From Nothophaeocryptopus gaeumannii (Eukaryota; Ascomycota; Dothideomycetes; Mycosphaerellales; Mycosphaerellaceae), in NCBI GenBank assembly GCA_031771865.1, contig JASISA010000002.1, forward strand, positions 992,001 to 1,056,000: 64,000 nucleotides of DNA, read 5' to 3'. Within the stretch, counting starts at the first letter, position 1. Each line of letters begins with the position of its first letter. Position numbers and translations under genes: made by a program. Of the stretch, positions 21,713-32,329 are shown one piece after another. The notes beneath the pieces were generated by a model that was not told the DNA's origin, searched no databases, and saw only the letters and a list, made by a program, of their open reading frames with translations.

Positions 21713-22534
21713 TTACAGCAGAGCGATGATTCCCAAGAAAATCGTACTAACGAGTCCTGCTGCCGCTGTGACAACCGCTGCACTACCAGTGCTACTCGTA
21801 ATGTTTCCTCCGGTCCCTGTGATTCCGCCAGACGAGTTGGCTGAGGCGGTCGGGGCGGAAGAAGGACCACTCGTTACCGCCAGGCCATTCCCACCGGGGT
21901 ATTGTCCGCCTGGTGGCGCGATGAAGTTGCTTGGCACAGATGTTTGATTGCTCACATAGAACCACTCCGCCGCAACTGGGCTTCCCAACCCCGTATCCGA
22001 AATGAAATTCGTCAGGTTGAAGGCCGTGTGATTTGCATTACTAATGCCGGCCCACTGTGGAGGGATGCTGAAGTTTGGAGGTTGATGGAACGCGTAGAGG
22101 ATGTAGCGATGAGCACTGGAGCTGGAGGCCGGAGCAGGTCGATGGTAGCTGACGAGAGGAGCAGTGTTATTGATCAGTGTTCGAGTGCCGTTGGTGGTGT
22201 TGACTTGAGTCATGCTACTCTGGAACCATTGAATAACATAGCGGGTGGTTGGACTTTGAGGAGTCGGGGCGTCAGGGTCGATGAAGATGATTGTATATTG
22301 CCCATGATAGTCGGCTAAGGAGCTGTAGGTGCTTGTGTCTAAGCTAAGGATTGGAACTTGCGCTAGAATGTCGACGCCGTAGAGGGCCCCTCCTTGAGCA
22401 ACGACATTGGAGCCTGGGAAGCGGACCGTAAGAGCTGTGCTGTTGGGTGCTGTAGGAAGTCCAAAGGAAGCCGGCGGGATGGCCAGGGCAGGGACAATCA
22501 ATGAAAGGCCGAAGGAGCTGCAGAATAAGATCAT
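21713..22534 (-). CDS. Secreted, GPI-type phosphatidylethanolamine-binding (PEBP) protein
   Basis: A 273-aa intronless protein starting at the ATG at 22534; the frame is open further upstream, but only from a GTG. Signal peptide MILFCSSFGLSLIVPALA; PEBP core with the anion-pocket motif IDPDAPTP at about 85-92 and the second conserved stretch SYHRPAPASSSSAHRYILY; several N-x-S/T sites. The C-terminus is a Ser/Gly/Ala-rich linker followed by a hydrophobic tail ending FLGIIALL, the layout of a GPI-anchor signal. Cell-surface PEBP-like proteins are common in filamentous ascomycetes; their ligand is not known. Confidence 0.85.
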   Translation of the reverse strand: MILFCSSFGLSLIVPALAIPPASFGLPTAPNSTALTVRFPGSNVVAQGGALYGVDILAQVPILSLDTSTYSSLADYHGQYTIIFIDPDAPTPQSPTTRYVIQWFQSSMTQVNTTNGTRTLINNTAPLVSYHRPAPASSSSAHRYILYAFHQPPNFSIPPQWAGISNANHTAFNLTNFISDTGLGSPVAAEWFYVSNQTSVPSNFIAPPGGQYPGGNGLAVTSGPSSAPTASANSSGGITGTGGNITSSTGSAAVVTAAAGLVSTIFLGIIALL

Positions 22535-24432
22535 AGTGACCGGCAACGAGAATGGACAAGTCACTCTAGGTACGCATGATGAGGAGTGGCCTTGTTATAG
22601 TCCTGGTTGACTCAGGCTGTGGACAGGGGGGTTGACTTAGCATCGCACCGCAGCAGCGTTCCTTGCAGCGTGCATACGTGGGTTGACTTTCTCGCTTCGT
22701 ATGACAGAACAGGGTCTGCGAACCGTCAGCCTGGTTGTGCTTACTAAGGAGGCTATGAGTAGTATCAAGGGTCGCTTGAGGTGCTATACGGAACACATGA
22801 CGAGCGACGAGCTATCGAGGCGGTTGAGCACGGCCAAGACCCGCGAATGAACTGACTGATTGATAGATTGAGTCCAATTCAGTCCCAGTCGAAAATACCA
22901 GCGGCTATGTCCATGAAAGAGAGATTCTGGCCAACGGCTCACGTCTTCCGCAACTCTACCCTCAAGAAAGTGCCTCACTTCGGATCTTGCAACGTTGTGT
23001 AGTCGGACAAAAGTTCTAGCGTCCCCACGGACAATTAGGATCCGAGGTACCTAGCTCCTTCCCGTTTAGGAAAAAGTCATGAAGTCCGGATGTCCGATCT
23101 CCACGGACATGGGGCTGCAAATACAGTTCAAAGGCGGATACCTGCCGCCGTAGGTAATCGGTAACTTTTTTCGTAATCCTCTGCCCAGGTTTCTGTAGTG
23201 GTTCCGCTTGGAGCATGTCAGATCGGACATGCTGTTGCGAGACCACATGCGGCCAAGCCTTTCCGCGAATGTGCCCCCTGGGCTGTCGTGCTGTTAGCAG
23301 TGCGTTGCGCGTTTTGCATACGGCCCTAGCTGCCAGTGTGCGTAGGCTGTGCAAACGACTGCTAGCTACGCGGAACTTGACGTCAGAGAACCTGCTGTGG
23401 GATCAGCTATGTCAAGGGGCTTTGGTGAGAACAAGCAGCGAAGCTCAGCAGATCAGTCCTGCAGTTGATCAAATTGATCAAGATTTATACATTGACGTTG
23501 CACAAGGCATACGCCTTCTACGAGTGTTTGAGAAGGCAGTGCACACAATCGGAACCTGCCATGCTCAGGAGCAAGAAACCCTTTGGTAGATGATTGCGCA
23601 GTCGACTACGCAGCCCATTTACTCGACTCTCCAAACGTCATAAACAGCCTGGATCGTTTCACTCGTCTTCTGCTTGTACGCAGACGCTTACGGCTTACCA
23701 TGCTGCGAAACAAGGAGGATCGGCTGGATGCTCAGTGCTCCTCTTCTACAATGAGTGTTGATTCGACGATTACCGAGTGCGATGTTTGAGACCAGCCGAA
23801 CTAAAGGAAACCTCATCGGTTGATCTTCTGCTGAATGAGAACCTACCATGCGTTCGAGCGCGAGATCCTGTGCACGAAGCGTCTGTGGTACCCGACGAAA
23901 AGAAATTTCCCGAACGAGGATCGTCCATAGTTCTGGTCGGAAGTGAAGAGCTTAAGTATGAACGTAGTTGACATGCTTAAATAGCAGGAGAGAATATGGA
24001 CGCAACAATAATAGAAAGCTGCAACTTTCTTACGCAATATTCATTTACGTTCTTGCGAAGAGTTATGATGACTTTAGAAGTTCAAGACAGTGCCCGCAAC
24101 AGTCAATCAGGCTATGAGTTGACGTAAAGTTCGCCCGAGGCCTGAGCAAGAGGCGGCTTAGGACTGACTGAGCGACTAAAAAGCTCAGTCATTCAGTCGA
24201 TTCTCTGCGAATTTTTGGAGGTGGAAAGCCTCAACGTTGCACTTCCTTACAGAAAATCTATTTGCAAAATTGACGGAGTAACGAATCTGTCTGTCGATCC
24301 TATCGACTATCCGAGAACCAGGTTGACGGTTACGAAAACTGGTTCAAGATCTTGCTCGAAATTCCTTTACTGCGCTATAGTACAGCAAACTTGGACATAC
24401 GAGTCTTCTCCGGAAATGTACTTCGCACCTCT
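22535..24432. other. Long intergenic region with possible decayed coding remnants
   Basis: About 1.9 kb without an assignable gene. Between about 23430 and 23970 on the plus strand three successive open segments in different frames look protein-like (for example around DLYIDVAQGIRLLRVFEKA, NSLDRFTRLLLVRRRL and VDLLLNENLPCVRARDP). This is what a frameshifted gene would look like, but I recognise no family. The rest shows nothing. Confidence 0.3.
24162..24198. repeat. Imperfect inverted repeat (hairpin)
   Basis: GACTGACTGAGC, a nine-base loop, then GCTCAGTCATTCAGTC: the arms are complementary over CTGAGC/GCTCAG and partly beyond. Role unknown. A weakly similar GAATGA-ACTGACTGA stretch lies near 22846. 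Confidence 0.5.
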
Positions 24433-25380
24433 CTACTCGAAACCCCTCAGCTCCGAAAACAAGCTTTTATATTGCTCGAACAATACACAAGTTAATATCG
24501 TTGGCGGCCCTAGCCTACCGAACGCGGCGGTCCAAACCCTTGATACGCTGTCCACGCCATGCTTAACGCGGTTTGCGGCGGAAGGCGTAGATCGATCTTG
24601 CATCTTCTGCACACAAGTAGCGACTGTAGCAGCCATCATGCCCGCCACTATCGACGCTACGGAATGCGTACGCAGACTGTCTGGCATGTGAAGCTGCTCT
24701 AGTAGTTGTTGTTTGCAACTGTCATATGTGCCTAATTGTGCTGCCGTCATGACGCCACCATTGACGCCGGCTCTGAGCATGCCTCGAAACAGCCTTATTG
24801 CATCATGATGTCCAGTCATCGTAGGTATTCCAGAGTGGACGGCATCGCATTGGCTACGATACGGCTTGCTCTGTCGCCATGCGTCGAGGATATCAGCAGG
24901 GATGCCAGCGATGCCACCAGCGAAGCCAGAGACTGCGGCCATCGTCATCAGAGCTGCGGTAGAGGACCCACGGTCTGTCCGGGCGGCATCCTTCAGCCCG
25001 CCGTACACGGCGAAACGTGTTGTTCCGAATGTACTCTGCCGAAGCAGAGAGATCGAGAGCTGCATGACGACAGATTAACGTAAGGACATAGAGCAAAGGA
25101 GACAGACAGACAGAGACGCACACCTCGATACATTCCACTAGCGCGGAACACCGGACCGAACTCATTCTTCACGGAATGTCTCCTCGAAGCGGCTATGAGT
25201 ACTCGATGTTGTGAGCGAGATCCTAGAGTGTAAACTCCTAGATTTACACTCACCTTCATTCAGCGGCTGTAGCAAGCAAGCCGTTGTACAACTTGCCAAA
25301 CCGCCCAGCCAAAGAGGGTAGGCCACCTGGGCGTCGCGACCCTGCATATCCCCCATTCCCACGCCGTGTTCACTTCCCAT
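24433..25380 (-). CDS. Divergent mitochondrial carrier (dicarboxylate-carrier-like)
   Basis: Three exons: 25254-25380, 25122-25192 and 24433-25059, with introns 25193-25253 and 25060-25121, giving 274 aa. An ATG at 25464 would add 28 residues. The start YPLWLGGLASC and the stretch LSISLLRQSTFGTTRFAVYGGLK match Dic1-type carriers, as do FAGGIAGIPADIL and LRTHSVASIVAGMMAATVATC. The carrier signature Px[DE]xx[KR] is poor: PLNEAS in repeat 1, PADILD in repeat 2, and lost in repeat 3. The segment after helix 1 is shorter than usual. The frame is open, so it is either a diverged carrier with changed substrate or an early pseudogene. Expected location is the mitochondrial inner membrane. Confidence 0.6.
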
Positions 25381-25464
25381 TTTTGGGTCAATGCAGACGG
25401 CGGCAGCGGCTAGCAGCAGAGATTGATGCCGTAGGAGTAGAGATTCTTTTCGAAGGTGACCCAT

Positions 25465-25855
25465 TTACTTAGGCGAGCCTTTGCTCAGCGGGAATAAGAC
25501 AGTCAAGCGTGGGGGCCCAGTCTTCGGAACTGCGGAAAAGCGCCCACTGATAGCTCCGTGAATACCGCTGCGCTCGGACGTTGCAGTGCCGAAGCCATCT
25601 GCATCCAGGTCCACGTGATTGTGCATGTTCAGTTTGAGCATTTACTACGCAAGTCTCTTTACCAAGTATCCTAGTGTTGGAAGAAGAATGTATCTGGCAC
25701 GCGAGAAAGCATACTTTGACGAAGGTGAGAACGATCGAAGCTATGAAGACGTGGACCTTGACGCCGAAGTAGCATAGGTGAAATCAAAGGCAACATCACG
25801 CGAAGGTTGTGAGACAACAGCTCTGCGTGTGCTAGGTTTTGGACTTATGCTTTCA
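25465..25855. other. Upstream region of the carrier gene
   Basis: Between the carrier start and the 3' end of the transcription factor gene. Nothing specific seen. Confidence 0.4.
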
Positions 25856-28163
25856 TCAATTAGTGAACAGGCCGAACATGGTATCGTCCATCGGGAAAGA
25901 GTCTTCTGTGAGAGAGCCGGCCCAAGTTTCGAGCCAGGCATCCATGTCAGAGATCGACGTGTCTGTAACTTCTATCTGGTCCAGTACCGCAGCGCCACGC
26001 GGATGAGATGAAGGCATGCCATTGTTCATATCTGGCTCGCCATCCTCGATATGCTGAGCGACCTTTTTGATCTGGCGTATGAGCGATTTGAGAACAGCGA
26101 AAGGCTTCCTGAGCCCACGCTCGTTGCTGGGCTGATGGTTTGACAGCGCTATCCAGAAAAAATGAATGCATTCGACGTAATGATCATCATCCTCATGCGC
26201 ATGCTTCAAGAGGATGAGCACCGCGCTATATGCCGCGTAGAAGAGACCGTACTCGGCATTGCGGAAAGTAAAAGCCTTGTAGTATGCTTCCAGAAACTTC
26301 CAGATTTGGAACGCGGCGTTAAGGCAATCAGTTCGCCCTCGTTCGTCCTCGGTGCCGTCTGTGGCGGAGTCCGATGTGATGCGATTGAGAAATGCCTGTT
26401 CGACCAAGATGACCAAGGTCCAGTAAGTAGCACTGGTACTGTCAGTGACGGTGAACCCACGGAAAGTCTAAGAAATACTTGCTGAAGTGAGATTTGATGT
26501 GGAGGTGGAGTAGGGTCTGTGGCGGGCTCGTAACGCAAGTGCGCAGGTAGAGTCGCTTGCCATTGAGCCAATTGCTCCCTTACATCAGCCCTTTGGAGAA
26601 AGAGCGTTAGTAGAGGCGTCTTTGCGGTCTGTACTGAGTAGAAGCAGTCTACAATCTGTTCCATAATCTTCGTCAATCGGACCATGCCTTGAAAAGTACT
26701 GACTGCGTAGCTGGGGCGTCCATGGTATATTGGCTGTTGAGACTGATATCCAGGGTCCGCATACGGTCGCCACACTTCCAGCTCTTCGAATGAATCCATG
26801 TAATCCCGCGGCGTGTTGCTCTCTGATACACGAAGTGCCGGTGGCCGGCCCAAGAAGAGGGATTGCATTTTGTCGCAGGCGTATGCTCCCCAGTATAGAC
26901 GCCTCCTCAACTCGACATCCGTAGGCGACAGATCGGACTCCACTCCGAGCGTAGAAGAACCGGGAGCTTCGAGATGGCACCCAAGATCGAACAGCATTCG
27001 GTACGCCATGCCACAGTATACCCAAGCAGGGCTTTGCAGACCGTTGGGTACCAAACATGCGCCGGTAATCAGTAATGCAGCCACAGTGGGAATAGTTGGC
27101 TGATCGATGTAGTCGGCAAGTAAGGCCTTGAAGCGACTATAGAAGGGCATGCCTTTGCTCTGACGGTCACTTGGGTCGGGATCCAAGTGGTGACGGTCGC
27201 TGTAGAGGCAGCTCTGCAGATAAATGGCGTTGAGGAGCAGTTTGTTAACAAAAGGGCCATTGGTGAACAGGCTATCCATGATGGCTGGACGATATGTCAC
27301 GAGGTAGAACAGGTGCCATCGGTTCCAATGCAGGTCCATGAAATGCATAGCGAGATCTGGCGAGACCCCGTCGAAGTCGACTTGGGCGATCGCAGATGGA
27401 GTGGAGTAGAGCACTGGCTCTCGCTGCATACTGAGGGCGGCCTGGCCGAGAAGCGCGCTCCGCGTCATGTTGTTTGTCGCCGTGTCCACTGCAGCGTTGG
27501 TGGACTGAGCACTCGCCCATAGACTTGCTGTAGTGCTGTTGTGGAGCAAGCTCGTGGGGCCGTAGACTACGTCTCTTCGTTGCTGCGCCGACACATGCGA
27601 AGCGCTCGAGTCGGTATGGCGGTTGTCGCCACCACCTGCCTGCGACCCGGATCCACGATCTTCGATGCGCGCGCAAGATATGCCCTGGCGTCTTGATGCG
27701 CCATATTACGGCAAGGCTCGTCTCCTGTCGCCAAAGCCACGTTCTCTCGTTGCTGCGCCGACACATGAGAAGGGCTCGAGCCGGCATCGCCCCGGACATG
27801 TGCGGCTGGATCTGCGGCTGTACCTTGTGGATGGGGTGTCTGTTGGGCAACCTGCTCTCTCAGCGCTTGTACTTGGCTTTGGAGGGTTCTGATCTTAGCG
27901 GTCCGAGTGCGCGCCGCCGTTCTGCGTCCATCCTGGGGATACTCGCAGAGGTGGCGTCTGGTACGGCATGCGCTGCACGAGGGCTGTTGGCCGTCGCATT
28001 TGATCTACGCCCGCACGAGACTCGTCAGAACACCTCACCTTCGAGGTCGCTCCGTGTCGCGGCCAGCCCTGCGCTTTCCACTCACCTTCTTGCTGCGGCA
28101 GCCTCTGCAAGTGCGACAGGTGACCGTTGCAGCACCGGTGGCATCCGGCGAAGGTGCAGACAT
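25856..28163 (-). CDS. Zn2Cys6 transcription factor with fungal transcription-factor domain
   Basis: Four exons: 28086-28163, 27710-28004, 26483-27635 and 25856-26432; 700 aa. The start ATG (28163) lies 18 codons before the zinc cluster, which is itself split by intron 28005-28085. The six cysteines are residues 19, 22, 29, 36, 39 and 46 (CX2CX6CX6CX2CX6C). A short coiled-coil linker follows (IRTLQSQVQALREQV). The middle part carries the fungal-trans domain (DLHWNRWHLFYLV, LRRRLYWGAYACDKMQSLFLGRP). Intron 27636-27709 lies between two copies of a 46-bp repeat. The last intron (26433-26482) has a GC donor (GCAAGT) and restores an LHATYWTLVILVEQ helix typical of the family; a GT at 26478 would lose it. 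Nuclear DNA-binding regulator; target genes unknown. Confidence 0.8.
27569..27784. repeat. 46-bp imperfect direct repeat inside the transcription factor gene
   Basis: Copies at 27569-27614 and 27739-27784, 170 bp apart, share the core CGTTGCTGCGCCGACACATG. After removal of the 74-nt intron between them both copies are read in the same frame, each encoding SHVSAQQR. Confidence 0.85.
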
Positions 28164-28979
28164 GCCGCATCAACAAACCTGCCGTGTCGATTCGGAGGTG
28201 GGAATGCAGCAACGCAGGCGTGGAGGTCGAAAAGCGCGAAACAACGAACCTTCTCCGGATCTCCGCGTCTCCGCACGAAGCCACCCCATTATATCACCGT
28301 ACTGCCGGTAAAATGGGCGGCGGACTTTCGCCAATTAATAAGCATGAATTTAGGGCTAGAGCATGTTACTATGTATGTCTATCTCAGGGCCTGAGGCATT
28401 CTGTCACTTCGCCCCGCACATTGTACATGAGGCTGTTCACGTCAAGACCCGCATCTTTCCACGACAACAAGCTAGCCACCGCAATTTCATCGCCAGCTTC
28501 GATGGCAGACTTGAAAAGCATTTCGGCCATTGCCTTCAATGAGGGTACTTTCAGATGTTTCAGAGCCCTTGCGATGTGTCAGGCGACCTGCTTGGTGACT
28601 GTCTAAACCACAGCCAGGAGATTGGAATGCAAGACCGGTTTGGCGAGGTCGCGAAAAACGTCGTGGAGAAGACGTTCAGAGATCTATTTTCCGCTCGGCA
28701 GCTTCATCGAAGAACGTGCAGAGACAGTGGACACCTCTCCCAGCTGCACGTAGGACCGATTGGCATCCTGAATAGACCTTGATGTTCCCAGGTAGACCGT
28801 CCATAGTGAGCATGATCCTCGAAATAGAGACGAACCCGGAAGGCCCTACATTTCAAGAAATTTCATTTTGCTATCATCGTATGAGCGAGCGCCCAAATCC
28901 GTTCGTTTTGCGTCGTTTACCATCCGTCCTATCTCATCTGCCAGCGTCAATCGCAAAGCCATCAAACAGCCTGAGCCTG
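28164..28979. other. Intergenic, with a possible gene fragment on the minus strand
   Basis: From 28578 down to a TGA at 28386-28384 the minus strand reads a helical, ankyrin-like stretch (LFKSAIEAGDEIAVASLL, then LDVNSLMYNVRGE). This resembles the C-terminal repeats of Clr5-domain fungal proteins (pattern: A.E.G....V..LL....DVN). A stop lies directly upstream and no start was found, so it is at most a remnant. The remainder shows nothing. Confidence 0.35.
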
Positions 28980-31129
28980 CTACGCTCCAAGTCTTTCAGC
29001 CGTAGCCATCAAGCTACCAATAAAAGTCATGATCAGCCTCGTCCGCAAGCTTGTAATATCCTCTGGCACCAAGTAGATAGTGGCGCCCATCTTTCTCGCA
29101 ATGGAGATAGCCAGCTTAGCATTGGCATACGCTTCCTCATCTGTCCGGCCAGATGCAACAAGATCGTAGTCGACGTAGCTACTCTTCATGCCATTCAGCA
29201 CATCAAGGAGGAAAACGCCAGATGCAATCTGCTGGTCCTTGAATGATCGCACTGCCGATGATCGGCCGCCCTTCTTGACAGTGTCGTTCGCCCACTTGAC
29301 CATATCCGCGTCGCTGATCTCGCGCTTGCCGAGTCTCTGCGCGAGCGCAGAAAGTGTGTTGGTGATGTCCTTGCGCATGAGCTGCCAGACCATGCCAAGA
29401 GTGAGCGTGCGCTGGCCATCGGTAATATCGGCTCCCTGGATGCCAACCAAAGAGAATCGATTCTGCTTGCCAATCTCAACAGCGTAGTTGGTATTCTCCA
29501 CAGCCTTGAAACGTGACATACCGGACTTGATGGTGAGGTAAGCTTCGTCCGGATCTTGGCTGGCTGGCGCGACGGCATTCGCTGGGGGCTTGTTGACGTG
29601 TCGCCAGTTGACACTTCCCGGAATGACCTTGTCGTATGCCTGCAGTAAAACAATGCCATCTTTCAGATCATCGAAGAAGGATACCACAGTTGGCTTGACG
29701 TCCAGCGAATTGAGCCATAGTGTAAAGACACGAGCTTCGCGCTCGCCTTCTGCGTCGAAATCCTCGATTTCTGCCTTCTCCTCTTCCGTGATTGGATCTA
29801 AGCCTGGGTGGTTGTTGAACAGATTCGCGACGAATGCGAGGTTCAGCTTCGGGTTTCCGGCGCATAATGACTTCGGTGTCAAGAACTTGCGGCAAGGTGG
29901 ATCGAGGCGGTCGGAGTTTTGGAGGACTTGCTCGGCGCGCTGCTCGAGACTAGAGGTCTGGAGAGGTGATCGAGAGCAGACGTTCGGTGCGAGTTGGTTG
30001 AGGAGGACTGTGTAGTTTTCGCTGTCCTTGACGTCGTTGGAGAAGTTTTGCACCCTGTCACACAAGTCAGTAAAAGCCATGCCCGAATCTGTTCACCATC
30101 TTACCTCCTGTGCCAGCCGGCGTTCTTCAGGTGATAGTTGAACCATCTCAACAGAATCTGCTCCGGTGGCAGTCGCAAGAACTGCTCCAACGTCTCGCCA
30201 TCTTCAAGCAGTCGGTATAGCTCTGGGTGCAGCTTGATATCGATCTTGCCCAACAGACCTCTCCGGATGACCTGCCATATCAGACCCAATATCAAGTGCT
30301 CTCTCACTTCAATGATATCTCCTGCACCAATGTTGACAACCGAGCATCCAATACCCTTTGCTGACTCAATGACGATGTTGTTGTTCTCAGTCATGTGGAA
30401 AGCGTTCAAGCTCTTGATCTTCTTGCCCGCCCTGTTCAGCACACGCTCATCGATGGTGTCCGGCACGCTGTCGTTGATGAGCTTCGCGAGTACGAGACCG
30501 TCGCGACAGGAATCGAACATCTCAAAAGTGTCCAGTGGGAAAGGTAGGAGGTGGCCGATGTCCGGGTCACCGGCAAGAACCGCGTTGATGTGTGAGGTGA
30601 ACGCAGTGCGCTCATCCTCGTTGATGGTATGCTGAGAGCTCGCTGTCGATCCACCGACGGTAATTCGTCCTGCCTTCGCCGCCGCGCCGCCACCTATACT
30701 GCCCGCGCTGGCATGCTGAGGTGCTGAAGCCCCGCCATCACCACCAGTCTTTTGCTGCAGCGCGGCGTTACTAAAGCCACGCGAGCGCTGTTGGGCGGGA
30801 CTGCTCTGGCGTAGTCGTGCAATCAAGTCCACGTAGTCGTCCAGCTCCACTCTCCTCGAACTGTCCAACTCGACCTCTTTCAATGCCTGCCGGACCACAT
30901 CGTAGGGTTGTCGCTCGGTGCCTTGTGCCGATTTAATCGCGGTGGCCTCGTCTACGTAGCCCTTGTCGTCGACATCGAGTTTGCGGAAGGCGTCGCTGAG
31001 GCCGTAGATCTCCGACTGCGGGAATTGGGGGTATTTTTCTGTGGAAGGACTTCTATTAGCGTGTGCCTGACTCTCGCGTGCCTGGTGTTTCTGCTGCGGG
31101 GACCCACTCTGCAGTTTGAGTACGTTCAT
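28980..31129 (-). CDS. SAC6: Fimbrin (plastin), actin-bundling protein
   Basis: Three exons: 31108-31129, 30105-31038 and 28980-30054, with introns 31039-31107 and 30055-30104; 676 aa. The tiny first exon encodes MNVLKLQ, joining to KKYPQFPQSEI exactly as in yeast Sac6 relatives; the frame is open upstream, but that part lacks family similarity. There is an N-terminal EF-hand-like region (LDVDDKGYVDEATAI), then four calponin-homology domains in two actin-binding modules (for example INDSVPDTIDERVLN, NIGAGDIIEVREHLILGLIW, WRHVNKPP and LMRKDITNTLSALAQ). Fimbrin cross-links F-actin in endocytic patches and the subapical collar of hyphae. A Gly/Ala/Ser-rich insertion after the EF region is longer than in yeast. 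Confidence 0.92.
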
Positions 31130-31826
31130 CGTCGTCGATCTCCCCAGATAACAATTGCGGGCGGGGTCGTAGTCGTGATATGGTAGAAAGGTGAATACCT
31201 TATGAGTGTTGGCGGAGTGGAATGTGGCCGCCTTGCCGACGTGTTGCAATTGCGCGTTCGTTCGACACAGCCTACCCTGGTGCTTCCTTGTCCTTCCACA
31301 GCTGCCCGCCAACGCTCCAGCCCGACGTCAGCGGCAGGAGATTTTGCCGGGCCGCGCCGTGGCTGCATGTCTTGGCACTTTCACTTTCTCTCCCTTCACT
31401 TGCACTCAGGTGGATCATTACACACACCATGAGGCTGAAGGTCAAGATCAAGATCAAGACAACAACCACTACATGCTCCGTTGCTATGTACCATCCCTCC
31501 TCTCTCTGGTCTCTTAAGGCTTGCATGGGCACAAGGCACAAGGCACGAGCCACAGGACAGCAAGACAAAGCCCAGCATCTACCCGGAACCCATTGACTTC
31601 CGGTGCATGGTCGAGAGAATTTCACCAGATGCTCTTCACTGGGATGCACATGGCTGTCAAATGTCATTATTCACGCTGCTATCGATCCCAGCGACCAAAT
31701 CTTCACGCGAGTGAGCCGTGAACATATCCAATAATCTCTGTAATCTGGCAAGTACTCTTATCCATAGAATGTATCTCGCGCACATTGCTGCCTCGCATTA
31801 GCTGCTGTGCTATTGTGCATTGGCTC
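31130..31826. other. Upstream region of the fimbrin gene
   Basis: About 700 bases between the fimbrin start and the 3' end of the secreted protein gene. There are overlapping short open frames on both strands but no family content. Confidence 0.4.
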
Positions 31827-32329
31827 TCAACACTTACACATAGGGCAAAGCGATCCGGCAGTTTGCACGAAGTCCACCGTGACAGTCGAATTCGGGTTGA
31901 CCGTATACTGCGAGCATCAGCACCCTTCCCCTCTACCACTATCTCTCCTTCAAGGATACTTACATTCGCTCCCGGCGGATTCTGCCCATTCGGAACACCA
32001 GCATCCAGCGCCGTCGCCAAAGTCACCAGCTCAGCTCGCACAGTATCCGCAGTCACTCCAACATTGACCGGAGCCGTAACGCCGTAGAGACCGCTTGGGG
32101 AAACAAAGAAGGTCCTCGAAGCCAATGGCGCGAGGGGAATCAACGCGGCGTCTTCGGCGGAATGTGATATGATTGTTCGGATCTCTTGCTTGACAGCCTC
32201 TGTGATGGCCACATCGTCGCAGGTGATGGCTGTGGCGCGTTTCGAGACTCGAGAGGCGGGGATCGGTTCTGCGAAGGCCAGTGACGACAAAAACGCTAGC
32301 GTCGAGAATATGATCGACTTTGAGAACAT
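31827..32329 (-). CDS. Small secreted protein, unknown family
   Basis: Two exons: 31964-32329 and 31827-31907, with a consensus intron 31908-31963 (GTAAGT...GCAG); 148 aa. The start chosen at 32329 gives a clean signal peptide (MFSKSIIFSTLAFLSSLAFA) followed by a Lys-Arg that could be a Kex2 site; an ATG eight codons upstream is possible. The spliced end reads GANYTVNPNSTVTVDF, with N-glycosylation sites, and finishes LCPMCKC. A GTAAGT overlaps the last codons, so a further intron and a different C-terminus cannot be excluded. Small size, secretion and terminal cysteines fit an extracellular or effector-like protein. Family not recognised. Confidence 0.6.

Noticed and set aside
22846..24198. 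Terminal inverted repeats of a DNA transposon
   Set aside because: The two end motifs match only loosely, no target duplication was found and no transposase segment was recognised; kept only as a low-interest finding.
25223..25253. A 31-nt candidate intron in the carrier gene
   Set aside because: Too short for a fungal spliceosomal intron; the 61-nt alternative ending at 25193 keeps the same phase.
27272..27850. 192-codon open frame antisense-phase to the transcription factor exons
   Set aside because: It lies on the same strand in a different frame from the zinc-cluster and regulatory-domain exons; a shadow of the real gene.
31126..31667. Several overlapping open frames upstream of fimbrin on both strands
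   Set aside because: Low-complexity translations without motifs; likely chance frames in the promoter region.
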